In this document: piece after piece, positions 46,857-55,662 of the stretch
Position numbering within the stretch: position 1 is the stretch's first letter
Layout of the letters: every line of letters starts with the position of its first letter
Origin: Methylophilus sp. TWE2
Lineage (GTDB): Bacteria; Pseudomonadota; Gammaproteobacteria; Burkholderiales; Methylophilaceae
NCBI RefSeq assembly: GCF_001183865.1
Contig: NZ_CP012020.1
Location: forward strand, 372,001-436,000
Direction: 5' to 3'
Length of the DNA stretch: 64,000 bases
The notes under the pieces: generated by a model
The model's database searches: none
What the model was told of the DNA's origin: nothing
The model's input: only the letters and a program-made list of their open reading frames with translations
Program-made: the position numbers and the translations under genes

Positions 46857-47477
46857 CTAGGCGTCATTTTCAAGGTTCAGACGCTCACGCGAATGAATAA
46901 TGCTGGTGGCAAAGTCAACCAGCTTTATCCGTTTACTGCGGGCGTTATTGCGTAACATGCTATTTGCTTCTTCGTAGCTGATGCGGTATTGATCCATGAT
47001 GATACCGATGGCGACGCTCACTGCGCGGTCGCCATCGAGCGCGGTTTGTAACTGTTGCTGCTGGGATTTCATCTTTTTCACATCTTGTGCCCGTGAAAGT
47101 GCGGTTTGAATCGCTGGAATCAACTGGGCGCTATCAATCGGTTTGACAAGGTAAGCCATGGCACCCAAGGTGTTCGCTTCTGCATTCACCTCAGGCTCAC
47201 TTCGCGCGGTGAGGAAAATAAATGGAATATAGTCCAGCCTGTCCAGGCTTGCAGGCAGCTCCAAGCCACTACGGTTGGGCATATTGATGTCAATGATGGC
47301 AATGTCAGGCCTGGGATTACTTTCCAGCCAGGCTTCAGCATCATCCACAGACTCCGTGGTGTTGACTTCGTAGCCCGCTTGCATGAGGCCAGTGGCCATG
47401 GTCGCCAGGATCAACCGATCGTCATCGACCAATAAAATAGAGGCTTTATTTTGTTGCAATGACTTTTCTGAAGACAT
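46857..47477 (-). CDS. ANTAR-type response regulator
   Basis: A 206-aa two-domain regulator. The receiver has Asp18-Asp20, phospho-acceptor Asp63 in IIDINMP, and LVKP. The C-terminal ANTAR domain has ALDGDRAVSVAIGIIMDQYRISYEEANSMLRNNA. ANTAR domains bind paired hexaloop RNA hairpins and prevent transcription termination. It is two bases downstream of the HisKA_2 kinase gene, clearly its partner. Known relatives control nitrate (NasT) and ethanolamine (EutV) genes. Confidence 0.93.
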   Translation of the reverse strand: MSSEKSLQQNKASILLVDDDRLILATMATGLMQAGYEVNTTESVDDAEAWLESNPRPDIAIIDINMPNRSGLELPASLDRLDYIPFIFLTARSEPEVNAEANTLGAMAYLVKPIDSAQLIPAIQTALSRAQDVKKMKSQQQQLQTALDGDRAVSVAIGIIMDQYRISYEEANSMLRNNARSKRIKLVDFATSIIHSRERLNLENDA

Positions 47478-47479
47478 GG

Positions 47480-50400
47480 TTAATCGCTCCTCGATCCAAT
47501 GTCGATGATGGGGGCTGTTAAATCTATCCGCGTGATCACGAACTCACCCGCCTGCTCCCAAGACAAGCTGGCGTTCCTTTTAGGTAGCAACACCGTTGCC
47601 AGTTGTAGGCCGGTGCCAAAGTGTGGCGTCATGTTGGTTGAGGTCGCTGCCAACTTCCCTTTATTGCGGATGACGATGGAAACTTTATTGCCGTCAGCAT
47701 CATAGGCCAGTTCAATCTCTACTTGTGATTGATCACCGTGCTTAATGGCGTTTGTAATCAATTCATTCATGACCAGTGCCAGGGGGACGGATTCTTTTTC
47801 TTCAACAAGAATAACAGTCTCATCCGCTGGCATGCTCAATACCACCTGGGTATTCCATAGCAGCTGGTTATTGTTTGCGATAGCTTCAATGAGGCCTCTC
47901 AAGCCAACGGCGCTATTCACAAATTGTCCTTGCAAGCCATGTACGGCAGCAATACTTTTTACTTGAGTAATGGCAGTGTTGAGCGGCTCCGCCAGTTTGG
48001 GGTGTTGGGCTGAAAAGTTGCTCAGTAAACTGGCGACGCTTTGCAAGTTATTTTTAATACGGTGATGCACTTCGCGCACTAAGGCATCACGCTGATTTGA
48101 CTCATCGGCAAGACGTTGCTCTTCATGTATTTTATATTCGGTATTGTCGCTAAAAATACCCACATAATTAGTGATTTCGTCATTACTATCTGCGACCGCT
48201 GTAATCGTCATATTCGCGGGGTATATTTCTCCATCCTTGCGACGGTTCCAAATCTCGCCTTTCCAAACCCTTGATTCCTTAAGACGAGCCTGCATGTCAT
48301 CAAAAAACGCTTTTGCGTGATAACCTGAATTGAGAATACGTGGCGTATGCCCAAGCACTTCATCAGCAGAGAACCCGCTAATGGCAGTGAAGGCCGGGTT
48401 GACTGAAACAATCACATGATTGATATCAGTGACCATGATGCCTTCAATGGTGTTTTGAAACACACTTGCTGCAAGTTTTAACTCATTTTCAGCCTTGATG
48501 ATGGGCGTGACATCTGTCACCAGAACATAAAAGCCATTTACTGTTCCGTGAGCGTCAATATCGGGGATATAGTTGGCCCACGTATAGCCAATACTTCCAT
48601 CCGCTTTGGTCAGCATCCGTTCGAACTGCTGACATTCTCCAGCCAAAGCACCTCGAATATACTGCTCATTCATTTTAAACAGGGTTTCCCCTAACAGGGA
48701 TTTGATAGAGGTACCGATAATGGCTTCTGGGGGCTTGCCAAACCATTGCATATAAGGCTTGTTGGCGAACCGGCAAAGTAAGTCCCGGTCCCAATAGGCC
48801 ACCATGGCCGGCATGGCATCAGTAATGGTTTTAATAAATCGTGCATTCTCTACAATGGCCGCTGCAGATGTTTGGCGATCGAGTTCGCTCGCTATCCTGG
48901 CAGCAAAAATCTTTAGCGTGGATTCAATTAATACTTGTGATTTTTGTAAGATGGGTTCACTAAAGAAAACGAATAATAAACCCACCGCTTTGCCACTCGA
49001 GTTGTAGATGCATAATCCTGCAAACGCCTGGAACTTTGCAAAGTTCATCATGCTCATGTCTGGGAAATCACGGTAAGCATGTTCAGGTACAATATGCAGG
49101 TCAACACTACTGAACAGCTCGTTTGCCAGTGCGTCAGAAATTGAATAATCAAAATTGGCTATGATTTCATGATTCACCACAGCCGCAATGGTTTGGGCTA
49201 TCACTGGTTTCTCAGGCAAGAAACGGGAGGCATGCCCTGCTTGCGCGCCCAGTGCGCTGACCATATTAGTTACGAGCTGTGAGAAAAAGGCTTCGCCACT
49301 GCTGACACTGACCGCTGTCGCCACCTTAAGCATGGCATTTTGCAACTGCTGCCGTTCATGCTCGGCACGAATATTGATGATCCCCGCCGCCAAATTGTCC
49401 GCAAGATCTTGCAATAGGTGGAGTTCATCTTGCGCAAAATGGTGAGCGTCTCCCAGATATAACGCGAGCAGGCCAAACGCTTTTTCTTTGTTTTTTAATG
49501 GCAGGGATACTAATGAACGGTATCCTTGTTCCAAAGCCTCTTTTTTGACCGGGTAGCTGGCATCTTTCAATAAATCTTCAACAACCACGGTCTGGCCATT
49601 ACGAATGGTTTTTCCGCCTGGCCCCAAACCGTTTACGACATGTTCTGACCAACTCAGTTTGATTTTATTAAGGAAACCTTCGGAATGTCCAAAATGCGCT
49701 TGAGGCAGGATAGATTTATAGTCATCATTTTCTGCATAACCAACCCAAGCCATACGGTATCCGCCAATGACAACCGCAATACGGCAAACCTCAGTAATTA
49801 GTGCCGTTTCATTGTTGATGTGAATAAGCAACTCATTGCATTTGCCAAGCATCTGCAAGGCACGATTGACCCATGCCAGATCCAGCTCGTTTTTCTTGCG
49901 TTCAGTAATATCCTGGAAAGCACCAATCAGGCGGACAGGTTTTCCTTGCGCTATCACTACTGTCCCTTGGGTACGAACCCAGATATGCCTGCCTTTGGCC
50001 GTGATCAATGGCAACTCAAGATCCCAGGGGGTATGGTCATCGAGGGTTTTACGAACGGCTTGGCGAATGACAGGGATGGCTTCAGGGGCATAAAAGTGCA
50101 GCGCTTGTTCAAGCGTCGGTAATTCGCCTGAATCAATTTCATGAATAGCGAATATTTCTTTGGACCATTGCAATTGCTGTGTTTCCAAATCGACTTCCCA
50201 ACCACCGATTTTTGCCATCTCACCGGTACGTTGCAATAAATCCGCCATGCTTGCCAGCGACGCTTTCGCTTTTTCACTGGCTGTAATATTAGTTGCAACC
50301 CCTAAAAAACCAATTAAAGCGCCTGTATTATCATACATGGCTGTGACGGTGAGCCTGACAGGGATGCGGTGCCCCTCCTTGCTGATATATGTCCATTTTC

Positions 50401-51199
50401 GGGTATCAGAATGGCCTTGTTTCGCTTTGATGACAAAGACCTCAAAGCCAGGCTCAATCTGTTTGCCTAACAGCGTACTCAGTTCGTTGGCGTAAGCAAT
50501 CACTTCGTCCGTATCATGAAATATTTGCGGCTGCTTTCCTATCATCTCAACAGCCTGATAACCAAGCAATTTTTCGGCACCGATATTAAAGCTTGTGATG
50601 TTGCCTTCTACGTCTGTTGAGATAATGGACTGGTCTACACTGCAAAAAATGGAATCAAAAAATGCCGTTTTTTCTGCGAGTTTTTCATTAAGAGCGACTA
50701 ATTCCAGCCGGTGGGTTCTTGACTCCACCTGTGCAACCACTTGTTTGGCAAGCATCTTTAGGGATGTGCGCTGTTCATCCGTGAGTTTGCGCGGCACTTT
50801 ATCGATGACACATAATGTGCCAAGTCCATACCCATCATGCGTCATCAATGGCATGCCGGCATAAAATCGCAGATGTAAACTGCCAGTAACTAATGGATTA
50901 TCGTGGAACCTTTCATCTTCCAGTGCATTAGGAATCTCAAACAATTCTTCCTGCAAGATGGCGTGGCCGCAAAATGAAATTTCCCGAGCCGTTTCTGTCG
51001 CATCAATCCCTATCTTACTTTTAAACCACTGGCGCTTCTCATCAATAAGGGTAATCAGGGCGATGGGCGTTTCACAAATTTGGGAGGCAAGGTAGGTGAA
51101 ATTATCGAACACTTCCTCCGCAGAAGTATCCATCATTTGGTAATGATGTAATGCACTTAATCGTTGGATTTCATTAGGAGCTATGTCAGGTTTTTTCAT
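47480..51199 (-). CDS. Cytoplasmic multi-sensor histidine kinase (HisKA_2)
   Basis: A 1239-aa kinase with no TM helix. ATG 51199 is chosen over TTG 51229. Order: GAF (about 20-165), PAS (180-310), PAS (330-440), GAF (450-620), GAF (625-780), PAS (795-905), PAS (915-1030), HisKA_2 (1045-1125) with REVHHRIKNNLQSVASLL, and a HATPase domain with NELITNAIKHG. The HisKA_2 type pairs with ANTAR regulators such as the one directly downstream. Seven sensor domains suggest integration of several small-molecule or redox signals, none identifiable from sequence. Confidence 0.93.
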   Translation of the reverse strand: MKKPDIAPNEIQRLSALHHYQMMDTSAEEVFDNFTYLASQICETPIALITLIDEKRQWFKSKIGIDATETAREISFCGHAILQEELFEIPNALEDERFHDNPLVTGSLHLRFYAGMPLMTHDGYGLGTLCVIDKVPRKLTDEQRTSLKMLAKQVVAQVESRTHRLELVALNEKLAEKTAFFDSIFCSVDQSIISTDVEGNITSFNIGAEKLLGYQAVEMIGKQPQIFHDTDEVIAYANELSTLLGKQIEPGFEVFVIKAKQGHSDTRKWTYISKEGHRIPVRLTVTAMYDNTGALIGFLGVATNITASEKAKASLASMADLLQRTGEMAKIGGWEVDLETQQLQWSKEIFAIHEIDSGELPTLEQALHFYAPEAIPVIRQAVRKTLDDHTPWDLELPLITAKGRHIWVRTQGTVVIAQGKPVRLIGAFQDITERKKNELDLAWVNRALQMLGKCNELLIHINNETALITEVCRIAVVIGGYRMAWVGYAENDDYKSILPQAHFGHSEGFLNKIKLSWSEHVVNGLGPGGKTIRNGQTVVVEDLLKDASYPVKKEALEQGYRSLVSLPLKNKEKAFGLLALYLGDAHHFAQDELHLLQDLADNLAAGIINIRAEHERQQLQNAMLKVATAVSVSSGEAFFSQLVTNMVSALGAQAGHASRFLPEKPVIAQTIAAVVNHEIIANFDYSISDALANELFSSVDLHIVPEHAYRDFPDMSMMNFAKFQAFAGLCIYNSSGKAVGLLFVFFSEPILQKSQVLIESTLKIFAARIASELDRQTSAAAIVENARFIKTITDAMPAMVAYWDRDLLCRFANKPYMQWFGKPPEAIIGTSIKSLLGETLFKMNEQYIRGALAGECQQFERMLTKADGSIGYTWANYIPDIDAHGTVNGFYVLVTDVTPIIKAENELKLAASVFQNTIEGIMVTDINHVIVSVNPAFTAISGFSADEVLGHTPRILNSGYHAKAFFDDMQARLKESRVWKGEIWNRRKDGEIYPANMTITAVADSNDEITNYVGIFSDNTEYKIHEEQRLADESNQRDALVREVHHRIKNNLQSVASLLSNFSAQHPKLAEPLNTAITQVKSIAAVHGLQGQFVNSAVGLRGLIEAIANNNQLLWNTQVVLSMPADETVILVEEKESVPLALVMNELITNAIKHGDQSQVEIELAYDADGNKVSIVIRNKGKLAATSTNMTPHFGTGLQLATVLLPKRNASLSWEQAGEFVITRIDLTAPIIDIGSRSD

Positions 51200-51705
51200 C
51201 AATGAATGCTCTTCACTCAGATTATCCAATCATGGACTACTCGCTCAGCAGTGCTGGCGAAACTTATTTGCCATTGACCATTGAACCACTGAAAACAGAA
51301 TTAGCAAAATGACTGGTATACCAAAACAAATGCCAGTGTATTTTTTGCTAGGTGCGATAAGGTCTGAAAGTCCGAAATATCGTATGCATAAAACCTGATG
51401 AAAATGAAACGCTTAAAAATATACCCCCCTCAGAAACTGAGGCATTATTTAAGCATTCGGCGGGAATTAATGTTGTCATTTAAGCTGCCTTTTAAATCCT
51501 TTACCCTGACGATAACCTGGCTGAAAATTGGTTTATATCAGCCAATTTAAGAGGGGATATTTTATCTTTTCAGCCTTTTTTAATTGCTATCAAACTTTTA
51601 TTTCAACAAATCAATAGATTAGCTAGTTGGAATGATTTATGCATTTGAATAATTATGCTCCTAGTCATGATTCGTTATATTTCATCATCTTAGGGCATTT
51701 AGAAA
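51200..51705. other. Intergenic region between divergent kinase and sigma-factor genes
   Basis: About 505 AT-rich bases with no credible gene. It must carry the promoters of both units. A perfect CCTCAG-AAA-CTGAGG inverted repeat lies at 51428-51442. I could not find a convincing Fur box or a paired hexaloop ANTAR target. Confidence 0.55.
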
Positions 51706-52203
51706 ATGAGTCATTCGTCAAATACTTTAGTATCACAACTGTATACTGACCACCATCGCTGGATTCTGTCTTATCTCAAAAAGCGTCTCAGAAATGTAGA
51801 AGATGCTTATGATTTAACCAACGATACCTTCTTGAAGTTAATTTTGAAGGGCGACATAAGTAAGATTATCGAGCCACGCGCTTTTTTAACTAACTTGGCT
51901 CATGGCTTAATGGTGAATCACTTAAGGCGGAAAGAGATTGAGTCCAAGTATCTGGAATTCTTAATCCAACATTCTGAAGACTTTCATGATTCAGTGGAAA
52001 CCCGGACGATTATTTTAGAAACCTTATACCAAATTGATTTAATCCTGGATGGACTGGAACAAAAAGTGAAGAAGGCTTTTCTGCTGTCACAACTGGAAGG
52101 CATGGCTCACGGTGCAATTGCGAATGAAATGCAAGTGTCAGTGAGTAGTGTGCGGAAATATATTTCAACCGCATTGCTGCATCTGATGCAGCATAAAGAT
52201 TAA
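51706..52203 (+). CDS. FecI-type ECF sigma factor
   Basis: A 165-aa sigma-70 region 2/4 protein. Region 2 has LYTDHHRWILSYLKKRLRNVEDAYDLTNDTFLKL and region 4 has KKAFLLSQLEGMAHGAIANEMQVSVSSVRKYISTALLHL. With fecR two bases downstream and a TonB receptor after that, it forms the classic cell-surface signalling cascade. Confidence 0.94.
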   Translation: MSHSSNTLVSQLYTDHHRWILSYLKKRLRNVEDAYDLTNDTFLKLILKGDISKIIEPRAFLTNLAHGLMVNHLRRKEIESKYLEFLIQHSEDFHDSVETRTIILETLYQIDLILDGLEQKVKKAFLLSQLEGMAHGAIANEMQVSVSSVRKYISTALLHLMQHKD

Positions 52204-52205
52204 AT

Positions 52206-53165
52206 ATGCGCTCCCATGAAGACGTCGTTCCTGAAGCAGTTAATTGGTATGTACTGCTTTCATCCGAGCATGTGACTGATGCAGAGCGGCAGGCATGGGA
52301 TAGGTGGATGCGCGAATCCGATGTGCATCGGCAAGCTTGGGAAGACATCAAACGCAAGCTCTCCATCTTTGAGGGGATTCCATCCAATCTTGGTGTTGAG
52401 GTACTTAGCCGCACACCAAGTAAAGTGAATCGTCAGCGTAGAGAAGCAATCAAAACGCTGGGATTACTTGCCGCTGTGTTATTGCCAACCGGATATGTGT
52501 TCAAAGACGCATTGTTTGGACGGATTAATTATGACCATTTTACTGACGTTGGGGAGCGAAAGAATATTACCCTCACGGATGGCACCAACCTTGTCTTGAA
52601 CACTAAAACAGCGGTCACGATTCATTCTTCCCGTCACACCATGATAGTTCAATTGCATCACGGTGAGATCTTGGTGTCGACTTCCAAGTCACATCAAAAA
52701 ACACAAGTACTGATGATTGAAACCGGTCATGGTCGGATTCTTCCCCTGGGTACTGCATTTAATGTTCGACGATTTGATCAATTTTCACGGGTATCCCTTT
52801 TTGAGGGCGTGCTCAAGCTATCCCCTCAACAAAACGGTGAAGACGCTTTCATGCAGCCCCTGCAAGAAGTGGACATTCATTCCAATCGTGTTGTGTTTAG
52901 GCCCCGGCTGAGTGTCCTATCCCCCTCTTGGCAGAGAGGTTATCTGGAATTGGATAATATGCCGCTCAAGTATTTTGCCGAAGAAATGGAAAGATACCGT
53001 TACGGAATCATAAAATGCCATAGAGATATTGAGCAGTTGATGATTTCAGGATCATTTTCATTGGATGATGTTGACGCTTCCTTACGCAGTCTGGCTCAGA
53101 CATTTCCAGTCAGAATTCAGCACTACACACGCTTTTTGATAATGATCCTGCCTCTGAATCAGTAA
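52206..53165 (+). CDS. FecR-type anti-sigma / signal-transducing protein
   Basis: A 319-aa inner-membrane protein. The cytoplasmic DUF4880 region that holds the sigma factor (EAVNWYVLLSSEHVTDAERQAWDRWM...DVHRQAWEDI) is followed by one TM helix (about 80-97). The periplasmic FecR domain (about 115-220, DVGERKNITLTDGTNLVLNTKTAV) and a C-terminal part that contacts the receptor come next. It relays receptor occupancy to the upstream sigma factor. Confidence 0.93.
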   Translation: MRSHEDVVPEAVNWYVLLSSEHVTDAERQAWDRWMRESDVHRQAWEDIKRKLSIFEGIPSNLGVEVLSRTPSKVNRQRREAIKTLGLLAAVLLPTGYVFKDALFGRINYDHFTDVGERKNITLTDGTNLVLNTKTAVTIHSSRHTMIVQLHHGEILVSTSKSHQKTQVLMIETGHGRILPLGTAFNVRRFDQFSRVSLFEGVLKLSPQQNGEDAFMQPLQEVDIHSNRVVFRPRLSVLSPSWQRGYLELDNMPLKYFAEEMERYRYGIIKCHRDIEQLMISGSFSLDDVDASLRSLAQTFPVRIQHYTRFLIMILPLNQ

Positions 53166-53241
53166 ATTTTTAGAAAAGTATTGTCACTTTTGAGTTTTCG
53201 ATTGGCATAGCTAATGAGAACAATATTTTCAGGAGTGCAAT

Positions 53242-55662
53242 ATGTTATTTACCCATTCAAATCCTCTTCCATTAAAACCAGGCAAAAAGCGTCGCTTGCA
53301 TTTGATGGTTGCCGCTAGCTTGGTGTTGACTCAGTCCTGGCATACGCCACTGATCGCCGCTGAAAACACCGTCGCAGAAACTACAAAAAAGGCTTACAAC
53401 ATCAGTGCTGGTCCTTTAGGGGCGGCGCTATCTGCGTATGCCGCTCAGGCCGGTGTACTGCTGTCATTTGATCCGCAGTTAACTCAAAACAAGCAGACGA
53501 CAGGACTCAATGGCGCGTACAGTCTGCATCAGGGGTTCGATGTTTTGCTTCAAGGCAGCGGCCTGGCTGTCATACAAATTGAAAGCAACAGTTTTTTACT
53601 CAAGAAAACGGTGAGACAGTCGGAAGAAAATATCTCTGTTTTGCCCGAAGTCAAGGTGACGGATAAATTCATCATTGATGAGCCTGATCAGCAGTTTTTG
53701 CAGAAGGAGTCGTCAACAGCATCCAGGATCCCGCTCGACATTAAAGAGTCTCCTGTTTCAGTCACGGTCATACCGAAGAAAATCATGGATCAGCAAGCGG
53801 TGAGAGTGCTTGCTGATGTGGCTAAAAATATCGCCTCAATTAATCAGGAAAGTTTTAATGCAGGACGACAAGCTGCACTGCGGTCGCGAGGTTTTCTGCT
53901 GGACGACGAAACAGGGTATTTTGTCGATGGGCAACCGTTGTATGGTTTGCTTGATCAGCCCGTTGAACTGTTAGAACGGGTGGAGTTCTTGCGGGGACCT
54001 GCCTCCATACAATATGGTCGTGCCCAGCCGGGCGGGGTCGCTAATTTAATTCGTAAAAGACCCACGCAAGAGAGGTTTACATCGTTTAAGGTAAGCAAGG
54101 GCAGTTACGATTACGATCATATGCAGTTGGATGCAGGTGGCCGTGTCCCGGATTATGAGCATATTGGCTACAGGATTAACGTCGCGCGAGAGCGCAGTGA
54201 CAGTTTCAGGGACAATGTGTATTTAGACCGCGATGTGCTTGGTTTGGTGTTGGATGCGCAAGTGACTGACGACCTCAAAGTCACAGTGCTTGCTGATTAC
54301 GTCAATCGTGACACGCCTTGGGATAACGGCCAGTTTTACTATCGTGGCGCTGTCAATGATGTGCCAAGAAGCCGTTACTTTGAACTGCCATGGGGCAGTC
54401 AATCTTCTGTCAATACCACATTGGGCTATGAGGTGGACTGGAAGTTAAATGATCAATGGAAGCTGAAACATCAATATACCTATCAGGATTACTTTATTGA
54501 CCGCCATCAATCTAACAAATCTGCACCCAATGCCGTGACGGGTAACTTTAATGTGACCGAGCAACGCTCGACCCAGGATGTAGATGCCCGCTCTTATATC
54601 TTTGACTTGATCGGGGACAATACACTGTGGGGCATGCGGCACAGAACGGTGTTTGGCTATCAGCGCGTCGATCTGGAGCGTACTATCCACTCGCAAAGTG
54701 GGACTGGCAATGTCTATGCATCCAATATTTTTAACCCTGCCACTTTTGTACGTAGGCCTCTTCCAATGGTTGCCTTACCTACCCAAGAAAATAACAATTT
54801 ATTTCAGGGGGTATATGCTGAGGATTTTATAGGGCTGACCTCCAAGCTTAACTTGATGATAGGCGGGCGTTATGACCGCTTTAGCCAGGGCTCGAAATTT
54901 CCTGCAACAGGGGCCGCAAGTGACACCGTCAGAAACAGCGATTTTACGCCTCGTGCTGGAATCATATACACGCCTTTTGAGCCGGTCACTTTGTATGCCA
55001 GCTACAGCCGTGCCTTTAATCCAAATAGTCGTGTGGGCCCAACCTTTGCCAATGCCGGACAGGTGCTTGATCCCCAAACCGGCAAGCAATATGAGGCTGG
55101 CATTAAAACAATGTGGCTGGATAACAAACTGGCCATCAATGCCGCCGTGTATGAGTTAACCCGCGGCAATTTAACGTTTACCGATGTCGCTGCCAACACC
55201 GTGACGCTGGTAGGCGAGGTACAAAGTAAAGGCTTTGAGCTGGAAGCGATTGGCGAAGTGGCAGATGGCTGGAATATCATGGCCTCTTATGCTTATCTTG
55301 ATTCCGAAATCAAAGAGGGCACCAACAAGGGCAATGCGCTGAACCAGGCACCTTCTAATGCCTTCAAGGTGTGGACTTCTTATGATTTCACCAGCGGACC
55401 ATTCAGGAATTTATCCATCTACGGCGGCGCATTCAGCCAAAGTGAGGTGTTTGGTGACCCGGCCAATACCTTCAAATTAAGTGGTTATACCCGTTACGAT
55501 ATAGGCGCCAGTTACAAACACAATCTGGGTAACCATAAAGCAATTTGGCGTTTTAACGCAGAAAATATCACGGATAAAGTCTATTACTTCGGTAATGGAG
55601 CACAATCCATTTTCCCAGGCATGCCAGCCAATGCCAGAGTGAGCCTGGAGGTGCTGTTTTGA
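53242..55662 (+). CDS. TonB-dependent siderophore-type receptor with signalling (STN) domain
   Basis: An 806-aa outer-membrane receptor. A long signal peptide is followed by the STN/secretin-like signalling domain (about 48-125, YNISAGPLGAALSAYAAQAG). The plug follows (about 165-270, SVTVIPKKIMDQQAV, LERVEFLRGPASIQYGRAQPGG), then a 22-strand-type barrel ending in Phe (VSLEVLF). It matches the ferrichrome/pyoverdine-type receptor subfamily. The STN domain talks to the FecR-type protein upstream. The actual ligand (an iron or other metal chelate) is not evident. The next gene overlaps its stop by one base (TGATG). Confidence 0.94.
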   Translation: MLFTHSNPLPLKPGKKRRLHLMVAASLVLTQSWHTPLIAAENTVAETTKKAYNISAGPLGAALSAYAAQAGVLLSFDPQLTQNKQTTGLNGAYSLHQGFDVLLQGSGLAVIQIESNSFLLKKTVRQSEENISVLPEVKVTDKFIIDEPDQQFLQKESSTASRIPLDIKESPVSVTVIPKKIMDQQAVRVLADVAKNIASINQESFNAGRQAALRSRGFLLDDETGYFVDGQPLYGLLDQPVELLERVEFLRGPASIQYGRAQPGGVANLIRKRPTQERFTSFKVSKGSYDYDHMQLDAGGRVPDYEHIGYRINVARERSDSFRDNVYLDRDVLGLVLDAQVTDDLKVTVLADYVNRDTPWDNGQFYYRGAVNDVPRSRYFELPWGSQSSVNTTLGYEVDWKLNDQWKLKHQYTYQDYFIDRHQSNKSAPNAVTGNFNVTEQRSTQDVDARSYIFDLIGDNTLWGMRHRTVFGYQRVDLERTIHSQSGTGNVYASNIFNPATFVRRPLPMVALPTQENNNLFQGVYAEDFIGLTSKLNLMIGGRYDRFSQGSKFPATGAASDTVRNSDFTPRAGIIYTPFEPVTLYASYSRAFNPNSRVGPTFANAGQVLDPQTGKQYEAGIKTMWLDNKLAINAAVYELTRGNLTFTDVAANTVTLVGEVQSKGFELEAIGEVADGWNIMASYAYLDSEIKEGTNKGNALNQAPSNAFKVWTSYDFTSGPFRNLSIYGGAFSQSEVFGDPANTFKLSGYTRYDIGASYKHNLGNHKAIWRFNAENITDKVYYFGNGAQSIFPGMPANARVSLEVLF

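Noticed and set aside
51200..51705. Fur box or ANTAR hairpin pair upstream of the FecI-type sigma factor
   Set aside because: AT-rich stretches resemble half of a Fur site only. The one clear inverted repeat (51428-51442) has a three-base loop, not the hexaloop ANTAR needs.
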